6,480 nt of DNA from Dehalococcoidales bacterium (GCA_030639445.1 DAOWCR010000072.1:1-6480); one strand, 5' to 3'. Numbered from the stretch's first letter, positions 1 through 5,402 are shown. Notes: generated from the sequence alone by a model not told the origin. Made by a program: numbers and translations.

Positions 1-29
1 ATCCCCAAAACAATTAGTACAATCTTCAT
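1..29 (-). CDS. N-terminus of an unidentified protein, cut by the window edge
   Basis: An ATG at 29-27 opens a frame reading MKIVLIVLG before the window ends. It lies 38 bases past the hpf stop, on the same strand. A purine-rich AAAGGAAG stretch lies upstream, but about 10-12 bases from the ATG, which is longer than ideal for a Shine-Dalgarno. The hydrophobic start fits a beta strand of an alpha/beta fold or a signal/anchor segment, and nine residues cannot separate these. It does not look like the start of SecA, which often follows hpf in other bacteria. The identity is unknown, and the frame may not be a gene. Confidence 0.4.
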
Positions 30-67
30 TATGCTTATTCTTCCTTTATCTCAAGATGAAGCCTTTT

Positions 68-613
68 CTACCCCAGCTCGGGCTCAATCAGGCCGTAGTT
101 GCCGTCCTTGCGCCGGTATAAAAGGTTGGGTTCTTCGGCGTCAGCATTATAGAACAGGAAAAAATCATGGCCCAGAAGCTCCATCTGGTCGGCGGCTTCG
201 GTCAGGGACATCGGCTTGATGGCGAAACGCTTGACCTTGACTACTTCCGGGGCTTTGGTCGTTTCCGGCGCCTCGCTGAAGTCACTCTTGGGCAGCGAGT
301 TGCCCTTTCCCTTTTTTTCATACCGCTTACCCTTATAGTGCTCCATCTGGCGGGTCATGGTGGTCCTGGCCCTGTCAATTGCCTTAAACAGGTCTTCTCC
401 TCTCTCCTCACTGTGCAGGCGGGTGCCAGGGCCGGCGACGGTTATCCGCACGATAAACTGCTGCTGGGGAGACCTGGTTTTTTCTTCCGTAATGTCCACT
501 CTGGACGTGGTAATATGGGGCAGGTGGTGGTCGAGCTTGCCCAGTTTGCGCTCAATGTAACGGCGCAGCGCCGGTGTTACTTCCATGTTTTTCCCGGTTA
601 TTTGTAGCTCCAT
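68..613 (-). CDS. hpf: Ribosome hibernation promoting factor, long form (HPF/RaiA)
   Basis: This 181-residue protein binds the 30S decoding channel and dimerises 70S ribosomes into inactive 100S particles in stationary phase or stress. The N-terminal S30AE domain covers about residues 1-97 (MELQITGKNMEVTPALRRYIERKLGKL region, basic helix near 84-104). A charged linker follows, and the C-terminal dimerisation domain covers about 125-181. That domain carries the family hallmarks KRFAIKPMSLTEA, QMELLGHDFFLF and YRRKDGNYGLIEPE. Both domains are present and the length is typical of long HPF, so a dedicated 100S-forming partner such as RMF should not be needed. The start is well supported: AGGAGG at 620-625 sits 6 bases before the ATG. 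comF ends 16 bases upstream, so the two are very likely co-transcribed. In many bacteria hpf lies near comF; here the next frame downstream does not resemble secA. Confidence 0.97.
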   Translation of the reverse strand: MELQITGKNMEVTPALRRYIERKLGKLDHHLPHITTSRVDITEEKTRSPQQQFIVRITVAGPGTRLHSEERGEDLFKAIDRARTTMTRQMEHYKGKRYEKKGKGNSLPKSDFSEAPETTKAPEVVKVKRFAIKPMSLTEAADQMELLGHDFFLFYNADAEEPNLLYRRKDGNYGLIEPELG

Positions 614-629
614 CTTTTCCCTCCTGTTC

Positions 630-1340
630 TTAAATCTCTCTGGCCATGACCAGTCCCCACACCGAGGTGGCTCCGGCGGCTTTCAGCGCTGCGGCACAGG
701 CATTAAGGGTAGCCCCGGAGGTGGCGACATCGTCAATCAGCAGCACCGGCTTGTCTTGTAATCTGCGGTCGCGGCAGGTAAAGGCATCGGCTATGTTATG
801 GTGCCGTTCGTTTACGTTTGATGTTCTGGCCTGTGGTGGCGTGTGCCGCCGGCGGATGAGGCAGTCGTCTATCACCGGTAAACTAATCAGTTTGCCCAGT
901 TCCCGCGCCAGCAGGCCGGATTGATTGTAGCCGCGTTCCCGCAGTCGTTTCCGGTGTAGTGGCACTGGCACCAGGACCTCGGCGGGTATCGGACTGGTGG
1001 TGAAGTAGTCCTGGAGCAACCCGGCCAGTGTGGTTATCAAAGCTCTCAGGTGGCGGTATTTAAGCTGGTGAATCGCCTGGCGCATTACACCGTCAAAACG
1101 AAACGGGGAGCGGATGCCGTCTATTTCCGCCTTCCAGTTGACACAGTCAGGGCAAAAAATGCCGCCATGTTGCGGCCGACCGCATCTGGGACAAAGGGGT
1201 GGAGTAATTCGCGGCAGCGACTGGCGGCAGGTATGGCAGAGAAAGCTGCCTTCCTTACCACAGCCGACGCAGTACTGCGGGAATAACAGGTCAAGTGCCG
1301 CCCCTTTTAGTTTAGCCAGTTGAGGAAGCACGTTCACCAC
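630..1340 (-). CDS. comF: ComF family protein (zinc-finger phosphoribosyltransferase-like)
   Basis: This 236-residue protein belongs to the ComFC/GntX family, a cytoplasmic factor needed in competent bacteria for transformation after DNA uptake. The N-terminus holds four CxxC pairs, C24/C27, C35/C38, C50/C53 and C63/C66, expected to bind zinc. The signature LVPVPLHRKRLRERGYNQ is at 123-140. The type I phosphoribosyltransferase PRPP loop is VLLIDDVATSGATL at 199-212, with the acidic pair D203/D204. The start is uncertain: the first codon is GTG, followed by other in-frame GTGs at codons 2 and 4, and no strong Shine-Dalgarno precedes any of them. No in-frame ATG occurs upstream before the zinc-ribbon gene. 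It lies 37 bases after that gene and 16 bases before hpf. No other competence gene is visible here, so a role in transformation is family knowledge only. Confidence 0.93.
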   Translation of the reverse strand: MVNVLPQLAKLKGAALDLLFPQYCVGCGKEGSFLCHTCRQSLPRITPPLCPRCGRPQHGGIFCPDCVNWKAEIDGIRSPFRFDGVMRQAIHQLKYRHLRALITTLAGLLQDYFTTSPIPAEVLVPVPLHRKRLRERGYNQSGLLARELGKLISLPVIDDCLIRRRHTPPQARTSNVNERHHNIADAFTCRDRRLQDKPVLLIDDVATSGATLNACAAALKAAGATSVWGLVMAREI

Positions 1341-1357
1341 CCATAATCTGACATTAA

Positions 1358-1372
1358 CAGGTAAGTTACCTG
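1358..1372. repeat. Short near-perfect palindrome in the zinc-ribbon/comF spacer
   Basis: CAGGTAA-G-TTACCTG is a perfect 7-bp inverted repeat around one central base. It lies in the 37-base gap between the zinc-ribbon stop and the comF start. It could be a small RNA hairpin with a 3-base loop or a protein-binding site, and the sequence cannot decide which. It lacks a T-run, so it is not an intrinsic terminator. Confidence 0.35.
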
Positions 1373-1377
1373 GTATC

Positions 1378-1581
1378 TCAGCGGGAGCGCATGGCTCCGC
1401 TCAAAATGGGTTCATTTAGGTAAACATCACCGTTCCTGATTTTCAGGTTGAAGCCACAATCAGGATTGGTGCAGACCCAGGCTTTGTATTCAATGGTGGC
1501 CCCCTGACTGCCGAAATCGGACAGGGGCACCAGGTCTCCGGACTGACATTTCTGACACTTGGGGAAACTGAATTGTTCCAT
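1378..1581 (-). CDS. Small zinc-ribbon protein, function unknown
   Basis: This 67-residue protein carries C9xxC12 and C37xxxxC42, the usual geometry for a single structural zinc ribbon. Between them are two short beta-like stretches (DLVPLSDFG, ATIEYKAWVC), and the C-terminal tail has no cysteines. I see no catalytic motif. The start is secure: AGGAGG at 1587-1592 is 5 bases before the ATG, and a good promoter lies about 30 bases upstream. It appears to be the first gene of a unit with comF and hpf. Stand-alone ribbons of this size act as nucleic-acid or protein-binding adaptors in other systems, but no specific role can be assigned. The strong promoter and Shine-Dalgarno suggest it is well expressed. 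Confidence 0.8.
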   Translation of the reverse strand: MEQFSFPKCQKCQSGDLVPLSDFGSQGATIEYKAWVCTNPDCGFNLKIRNGDVYLNEPILSGAMRSR

Positions 1582-1612
1582 GAGGTCCTCCTCCCAACCT
1601 AAATTGATATTA

Positions 1613-1641
1613 AGTATACATTATTCGGTGGCGGTTGACAA
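1613..1641 (-). promoter_or_regulatory. Sigma-70-type promoter for zinc ribbon-comF-hpf
   Basis: Read on the minus strand, TTGTCA (1636-1641) is followed after 17 bases by TATACT (1613-1618). Each hexamer matches the consensus at 5 of 6 positions. The predicted transcript would start near 1605 and give a leader of about 25 bases holding the strong AGGAGG of the zinc-ribbon gene. The -35 and most of the spacer lie inside the 3' end of thpR, so these three genes can be expressed apart from the upstream unit. This is inferred from the motif only. Confidence 0.6.
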
Positions 1642-2223
1642 GGGTTTTTCCAGTTTGACCGAGCTGAGCCGATGGTAAATGGCCCCTTCTCTGGTTAGCT
1701 GGCTTTTTATCAGGTTAACCGCGTCAACAGTGAAGCCGGGTGCGGCGGTAAACCCGGTGCTGGCGATGAGCTGCCCCAGGCTTTGCCGCTCGTCCGGTGT
1801 GGCCTGTTCGCGGAGGCGGGCCAGGGTCAAGTGGGGCGTAAACTTCCGTGTTTCGGGAGTGAAGCCGAGGGGCACCAGGTTGGACTCGATTCGCTGCTGG
1901 AGCCGGCCGAGCCGGGCCAGATCACCGCTCACCCCTACCCAGACTACCTGGACCCGTCTTGAGTTAGGGAAGACTCCCAGCTCCCTGACCTCCAGGGGGA
2001 AGGGCGTTGTTCCCCGGGCGGCGGCGGCCATCGCTTTGGTGATACCGTCAATCCGGTCGGCGGCCACGCTGCCCAGGAACTTTAGTGTCAGGTGAATACT
2101 GTTGGGGTTGACCCATTTCACGGAAGGCGGTTGGCCGGTCTTTAACCGGGCCTGCAGGTCGGCCAGTCCCGACTTTACTTCATCGGGTAGTTCAATGGCG
2201 ATAAATGAGCGCACCTGTTCCAT
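1621..2223 (-). CDS. thpR: RNA 2',3'-cyclic phosphodiesterase (ThpR/LigT, 2H family)
   Basis: The protein has 200 residues from the chosen start. Enzymes of this family open 2',3'-cyclic phosphate ends of RNA, and some members were first described as 2'-5' RNA ligases. The two catalytic HxTx motifs are present: HLTL in SIHLTLKFLG (residues 44-47) and HLTL in FTPHLTLARL (131-134). The family opening VRSFIAIELP and the C-terminal block LIKSQLTREGAIYHRL are also there, so it looks intact and active. Two in-frame starts lie upstream (GTG 2235, ATG 2232). I prefer ATG 2223 because GAGGTGAT at 2231-2238 sits 7 bases before it and the protein then begins like its relatives. The Shine-Dalgarno overlaps the stop of the methyltransferase gene, so translation is probably coupled. 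A shared pathway with the two upstream genes is not evident. Confidence 0.94.
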   Translation of the reverse strand: MEQVRSFIAIELPDEVKSGLADLQARLKTGQPPSVKWVNPNSIHLTLKFLGSVAADRIDGITKAMAAAARGTTPFPLEVRELGVFPNSRRVQVVWVGVSGDLARLGRLQQRIESNLVPLGFTPETRKFTPHLTLARLREQATPDERQSLGQLIASTGFTAAPGFTVDAVNLIKSQLTREGAIYHRLSSVKLEKPLSTATE

Positions 2224-2230
2224 TTCTGGC

Positions 2231-2238
2231 ATCACCTC
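2231..2238 (-). promoter_or_regulatory. Shine-Dalgarno of thpR overlapping the upstream stop codon
   Basis: GAGGTGAT on the minus strand is a full-length match to the anti-Shine-Dalgarno region and includes the TGA stop of the methyltransferase (2234-2232). The spacing of 7 bases to ATG 2223 favours that start over the overlapping GTG 2235 and ATG 2232. A ribosome ending the methyltransferase would finish on the thpR binding site, which suggests coupling. Confidence 0.65.
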
Positions 2239-2918
2239 GGCCGCGCCAGTACCAGTCTCATTGGCACCAGCTTCATTATCATGAACTCTTCGCTTCGGGC
2301 GATATCAAACCCCGTGTCCTTGATGGCTTGTTCAACATAGATTGGCCGGCAGCTGGCGTACCTGGGGAATTTCCGGTGCAGCCATTCGTAAAAACTTACG
2401 AACCAGAAATTCTCTCTCCCGTCTTTTGACAGGCTGGCCACGACCAGACGCCCGCCGGGCTTCAGCACCCGCCTAATCTCACCGAGGACTCCGGGAATAT
2501 CGGGGGTGTCAAAGAGTTCCAGGGTGGCGGTCATATACACCGCGTCAAACATGTTGTCATGGTAGGGCATGGCCCGGGCATCACCTTTAGCCGGCACCAC
2601 CCTCTCCCGCGGGCCCGCTTTTCGCAGTCTTTGCTCGGCCCGTTTCAGCATTTCCGGGGTGGCATCAATGCCGTGAGCTTTACCGGTGTCACCGACCGAC
2701 CGGGCGATTTCCCGGAGAGAAAAGCCGGTACCGATGCCAATTTCGAGGACAGCTTCGCCCTCTTTTACCGCCAGCAATTCCAGTCCCCGCTGTCTGAGTC
2801 CCTTTTCAAATTTCCCTTCCAGGAGACCGTAGAATTTGCTCAGCGTGCCGTAGCTTTTCCTGATATCCGCCGGCGTTGCCGTGACTCTTAATATGCTCCC
2901 TTTCCCGTCCTTACCCAT
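2232..2918 (-). CDS. Class I SAM-dependent methyltransferase (Methyltransf_11/25 type)
   Basis: From the chosen start the protein has 228 residues. The Rossmann-type methyltransferase core is clear: motif I VLEIGIGTG at 57-65, the SAM-ribose acidic residue D85 in HGIDATPEML, D113 in KGDARAMPY, the motif IV region DNMFDAVYMTATLELF at 121-136, and the LKPGGRL turn at 152-158. The N-terminal segment before motif I (KSYGTLSKFYGLLEGKFEKGLRQRG) resembles UbiE-like and phospholipid N-methyltransferase-like enzymes. The substrate cannot be read from sequence. The longest frame begins at ATG 2978, but that start lacks a Shine-Dalgarno and overlaps the preceding gene. ATG 2918 has GAGGTG at 2923-2928 and leaves a 34-base gap after the amidohydrolase. 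It is probably co-transcribed with the amidohydrolase and thpR. Confidence 0.9.
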   Translation of the reverse strand: MGKDGKGSILRVTATPADIRKSYGTLSKFYGLLEGKFEKGLRQRGLELLAVKEGEAVLEIGIGTGFSLREIARSVGDTGKAHGIDATPEMLKRAEQRLRKAGPRERVVPAKGDARAMPYHDNMFDAVYMTATLELFDTPDIPGVLGEIRRVLKPGGRLVVASLSKDGRENFWFVSFYEWLHRKFPRYASCRPIYVEQAIKDTGFDIARSEEFMIMKLVPMRLVLARPR

Positions 2919-2952
2919 TTCACACCTCACCGTTATCTCCGGAAAAGCCTGG

Positions 2953-3792
2953 CTATAAGTCGAGCAGCCTCCGGGCATTGCCGGCTAAAATCAGGTCCTT
3001 CGCTTCCCCGGTCAGGTCCGCGGCCCTGATTTCCTGGAGCACGCGGCTCTGCGCCAGCAGGGGATAGTCACTGCCGAAAAGAATCCTTTCGGCGCCGACC
3101 AGCTGGCTGACCTGCTGATATACCTGAGGCTGGTACAAAAATGGTGAGGCGGCGGTGTCAAAATAAACGTTCTTCAGCGCTTCTTTTACCTCGGGCATCA
3201 GCGCGTAGAAAGGCAGGCCGCCGCCCCAGTGGGCACAGACAATGGTCACATCGGGGTAGCGGGTAATAAAAGGGTAGAGCCTATCCGGGGTGATGACTCC
3301 CTTACCTGAGTAATCATGTCCTACCGGCTCGGAGGTGTGGGTAAGCAGGATGAGCCGGTTCTTTTGCAGTACCTCGACGATGGGCGGCATTATTTCTTCA
3401 TCTCCGAAGTCGAACAACTGCGTGTCCGGTCTGAGCTCGCCGATTCCCTTTACCCCCCCTTTGCTACAGCGCTCGATTTCGGCGACGGCCGCTTCGCACG
3501 ACTGTGGCTGCACGGCGCAGAAACCGATTAAACGCCTGGGAAAACGGGCGATTGACTCCAGGATGTAGTCGTTGGTCTCGACGCACAGCTCGTGGGTGGT
3601 CCAGCCGGTATTGACCATCACCGAGATATCAATACCGTCTTTATCCATGCTGTCAATGAGCTCGTCGGCGGTGGTGAGCCTGGCTTTCTTATCGGAATAG
3701 AGCATAGCGAAGCAGGGGTCTTTCTCAATATACTGGCGGCGGTTTTGCTTTACCCGGGGGGAAAAGACGTGGGTATGGAAATCAATAATCAT
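2953..3792 (-). CDS. Amidohydrolase family protein (Amidohydrolase_2, TIM-barrel metal hydrolase)
   Basis: The protein has 279 residues from ATG 3792. It shows the metal-binding pattern of the ACMSD / 6-methylsalicylate-decarboxylase-like amidohydrolases: H6-x-H8 in IDFHTH at strand 1, GIGEL with E119, LLTHTSEP with H152, AHWGGG with H188, and the catalytic aspartate D242 in LFGSDYP. Known relatives are metal-dependent hydrolases or non-oxidative decarboxylases; the substrate here is unknown. The open frame continues upstream to a GTG at 3975, but those 61 extra codons run through a non-coding repeat and a promoter, so I reject them. The ATG 3792 start places IDFHTH at the very N-terminus, as usual for this family. 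No Shine-Dalgarno precedes it, and the promoter position suggests a leaderless message. It is the first gene of a likely unit with the methyltransferase and thpR. Confidence 0.93.
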   Translation of the reverse strand: MIIDFHTHVFSPRVKQNRRQYIEKDPCFAMLYSDKKARLTTADELIDSMDKDGIDISVMVNTGWTTHELCVETNDYILESIARFPRRLIGFCAVQPQSCEAAVAEIERCSKGGVKGIGELRPDTQLFDFGDEEIMPPIVEVLQKNRLILLTHTSEPVGHDYSGKGVITPDRLYPFITRYPDVTIVCAHWGGGLPFYALMPEVKEALKNVYFDTAASPFLYQPQVYQQVSQLVGAERILFGSDYPLLAQSRVLQEIRAADLTGEAKDLILAGNARRLLDL

Positions 3793-3798
3793 CGCCGA

Positions 3799-3828
3799 AT
3801 TATAGCAGAGCTGGCTTAATTTTTTCAA
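3799..3828 (-). promoter_or_regulatory. Extended -10 promoter of the amidohydrolase unit, predicted leaderless
   Basis: On the minus strand, TTGAAA (3823-3828) is followed after 18 bases by a perfect TATAAT (3799-3804), preceded by TGC, which makes an extended -10. The seventh base after TATAAT is the A of the amidohydrolase ATG (3792). A typical start distance would therefore begin the RNA at or beside the AUG. The intervening bases hold no Shine-Dalgarno. This is motif evidence, not a measured start. Confidence 0.7.
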
Positions 3829-3889
3829 TGCCTTGTGCTGAGATTGTTTAGCCGCCTGTCCCCTCTGCCCCCTTCCTTCAGGATATAGG

Positions 3890-4207
3890 GTGACCTCACC
3901 CCCTGTGTCCCTCTCTCCTTTGATAAGGAGAGAGGGACGATTTGAGGAAGAGGGGCTGACGCCCCTCTTAAACACCCCGCTTTATAATATAGGGACAAAG
4001 AGAGTTAGAGCACCCCCATAGGGTATTCATTAATTCAGGAGTGAGGAGAGTTAAGACACTCGGTATTCTGAACTCAGGACAAGAAGAGTGCGGGAGAGGC
4101 GGAACTCCCGCGTCATATTTACAGGGAGTTTTATGAGGGACGAAGTCCCTCTAAACAATAATTCCCCCTCCCTTACCAGGGGAGGGGGATACAGGGGGTG
4201 GGTTCAC
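3890..4207 (+). repeat. Structured interspersed repeat, copy A (MITE-like, non-coding)
   Basis: This is one of two direct copies in the window. The core 3951-4175 matches copy B 5102-5326 with 9 mismatches in 225 bases (hand count). The left end GTGACCTCACCCCCTGTGT and the right end, read in reverse as GTGAACCCACCCCCTGTAT, form an imperfect 19-base terminal inverted repeat (16 matches). Each end is followed inward by a palindrome: 3909-3936 (12-bp stem, loop TGAT) and 4164-4188 (9-bp stem). Further hairpins are at 3948-3969 (9-bp stem, loop TGAC), around 4089-4112 (GCGGGAG/CTCCCGC) and around 4135-4151 (GAGGGAC/GTCCCTC). I see no convincing reading frame and no clear target-site duplication. 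A 16-base block at 4223-4238, also found inside copy B, lies just outside. The element fills most of the gap between the amidohydrolase promoter and rplY; I recognise nothing in 4239-4296. Strand is given arbitrarily. Confidence 0.85.
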
Positions 4208-4296
4208 TAATAAGAATCTAAAGGGAGATGGGGTTACCTGAAATTTAAAAAAGGTAAGGCCAACGAACAATCTCTGCCCTGAAAAGGTGGCTTGAA

Positions 4297-4971
4297 TTAA
4301 GATTCGGCGGGGGGCTGTTCCGGCGCTTTCCCTTCCGCCGGTGCTTCCGCCTCGGCCTCTACTTCCTCAGCCTCGACCTCAGCCTCAACGGCGACCTCTT
4401 CCTCTATCTTCACCAGCGCCTCGCTGATTTTAACCACCAGCTGTTCCGGGTCGGCATTGACCGTAATTTCCGGGTCCAGGACAATGTCCCTGACATGGAT
4501 GGCCTGCTCCACCTCTTCCAGCGGGCTCAGGTCAATTTCTATCTGGGGCGGCACGCTGTCGGGCAGGCAGGCAATGCTCAGGCTGTTGATACCGTGGGCT
4601 AGCATGCGTCCCTTTCCTTTCAGTGCCGGGGCTTCGCCGACAAAAACAATCGGGACGTCAACGGCTATCTTCTCGCTCTTTTTCACCTGGTAGAAGTCAA
4701 CGTGAAACAGTTGCCTGGTAATCGCGTCTCTCTGGACTTCCCGGACGAACACGCTCCTCGCCTGCTTCTCGGTATCAATCTTAAGGCTGATAAGCCGGGT
4801 CTTTCCGGCCTGGGCGATTAAACGCTGTAGCTGGCCGGTATCACACTGCAGTGTCAGCGATTTGAGGTTATGCCCGAAGAGGTGGGTGGGAGTAATCCCC
4901 TGGCGGCGCAGAACGCTGGTCTTCTTGCCCACTACCTCGCGGGGTGCTGCCTGCAACTTTAAATCTTCCAT
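4297..4971 (-). CDS. rplY: 50S ribosomal protein L25 / general stress protein Ctc
   Basis: The protein has 224 residues from ATG 4971. It binds 5S rRNA on the large subunit; the long two-domain CTC/TL5 type is seen here. The N-terminal 5S-binding domain covers about 1-95 (LKLQAAPREVVGKKTSVLRRQG, then the hallmark LFHVDFYQV at 88-96). The C-terminal beta domain covers about 97-188 (KIAVDVPIVFVGEAPALK; DLSPLEEVEQAIHVRDI). The tail 189-224 is rich in Glu, Ala and Pro and is probably disordered, common in this family. The open frame extends 26 codons further to a GTG at 5049, but that codon lies in the end of repeat B and the added residues do not resemble L25. A Shine-Dalgarno-like AGGAAGGA (4983-4990) lies 11 bases before the ATG, slightly far. 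The gene stands alone between two repeat copies, with its own likely promoter. Confidence 0.95.
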   Translation of the reverse strand: MEDLKLQAAPREVVGKKTSVLRRQGITPTHLFGHNLKSLTLQCDTGQLQRLIAQAGKTRLISLKIDTEKQARSVFVREVQRDAITRQLFHVDFYQVKKSEKIAVDVPIVFVGEAPALKGKGRMLAHGINSLSIACLPDSVPPQIEIDLSPLEEVEQAIHVRDIVLDPEITVNADPEQLVVKISEALVKIEEEVAVEAEVEAEEVEAEAEAPAEGKAPEQPPAES

Positions 4972-4998
4972 ATTATAGCTGTTCCTTCCTACCTGAAC

Positions 4999-5027
4999 AT
5001 TTAAGCATAAACAGGGATGAAAATCAA
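4999..5027 (-). promoter_or_regulatory. Possible rplY promoter
   Basis: On the minus strand, TTGATT (5022-5027) and TTAAAT (4999-5004) are separated by 17 bases, with TGC just before the -10 giving an extended form. Each hexamer matches 4 of 6 consensus positions. The transcript would start near 4992 and include the AGGAAGGA ribosome site. It lies only 13 bases inside the edge of repeat B. A perfect TATAAT at 4973-4978 abuts the ATG too closely to serve this start. Confidence 0.45.
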
Positions 5028-5040
5028 TTTTCTTTTGAGG

Positions 5041-5381
5041 TGACCTCACCCCCTGTGTCCCCCTCTCCTTATCAAAGGAGAGAGGGAAAGATTTTGAAAA
5101 GAGGGGCTGACGCCCCTCTTAAACACCCCGCTTTATAATATAGGGACAAAGAGCGTTAGCGCACTCCCATAGTGTCTTCATTAATTCAGAAATGAGGAGA
5201 GTTAAGACACTCGGTATTCTGAACTCGGGACAAGAAGAGTGCGGGAGAGGCGAAACTCCCGCGTCATATTTACAGGGAGTTTTATGAGGGACGAAGTCCC
5301 TCTAAACAATAATTCCCCCTCCCTTATAAAACCAAAAAGGGGGATGGGGTTACCAAATAAAAACCTGAGGGGGTGAGGTCA
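5041..5381 (+). repeat. Structured interspersed repeat, copy B (MITE-like, non-coding)
   Basis: This is the second direct copy, in the same orientation as copy A. The ends form a perfect 14-bp terminal inverted repeat: TGACCTCACCCCCT at 5041-5054 and its complement at 5368-5381. The left palindrome 5059-5086 has the same stem as in copy A, but the central eight bases TTATCAAA are the exact reverse complement of copy A's TTTGATAA. The GAGGGGC-TGAC-GCCCCTC hairpin is at 5099-5120. The right part differs from copy A: after 5326 it continues through an A-rich stretch and the GGGGGATGGGGTTACC block (5339-5354) before the terminal repeat. No reading frame or clear target duplication is seen. The element separates the dCMP deaminase (stop 22 bases away) from rplY and accounts for most of the gap 4972-5402. 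Confidence 0.85.
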
Positions 5382-5402
5382 AGAAACAAAATAGTGATAA
5401 CG

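Noticed and set aside
167..607. Long plus-strand open frame opposite hpf
   Set aside because: Antisense shadow of a clearly conserved gene; no ribosome site or protein-like features. The other plus-strand frames in the window were rejected for the same reason.
1312..1344. Ten-codon leader ORF (ATG 1344) overlapping the comF start
   Set aside because: Too short, with no Shine-Dalgarno and no sign of attenuator structure.
2919..2978. Longer N-terminus for the methyltransferase from ATG 2978
   Set aside because: No Shine-Dalgarno, overlap with the amidohydrolase 3' end, and residues unlike the family; ATG 2918 has GAGGTG upstream.
4234..4257. TTACCT/AGGTAA inverted repeat as rplY terminator
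   Set aside because: Only 6 bp, AT-rich 12-base loop and no T-run after the stem on the minus strand.
4973..4978. Perfect TATAAT directly before the rplY ATG as its promoter
   Set aside because: Transcription would begin about 7 bases downstream, inside the coding region, and no -35 fits at 17 bases.
5099..5120. GAGGGGC hairpin of repeat B as an intrinsic terminator for the dCMP deaminase unit
   Set aside because: The 9-bp stem is strong, but on the minus strand it is followed by TTC then A-rich sequence, and copy A lacks even that. It may still slow transcription, but I would not call it a terminator.
3890..5381. Composite transposon or CRISPR explanation for the repeats
   Set aside because: There is no transposase in the window, rplY is a normal chromosomal gene, and two copies of over 300 bp with inverted termini do not fit a CRISPR array.
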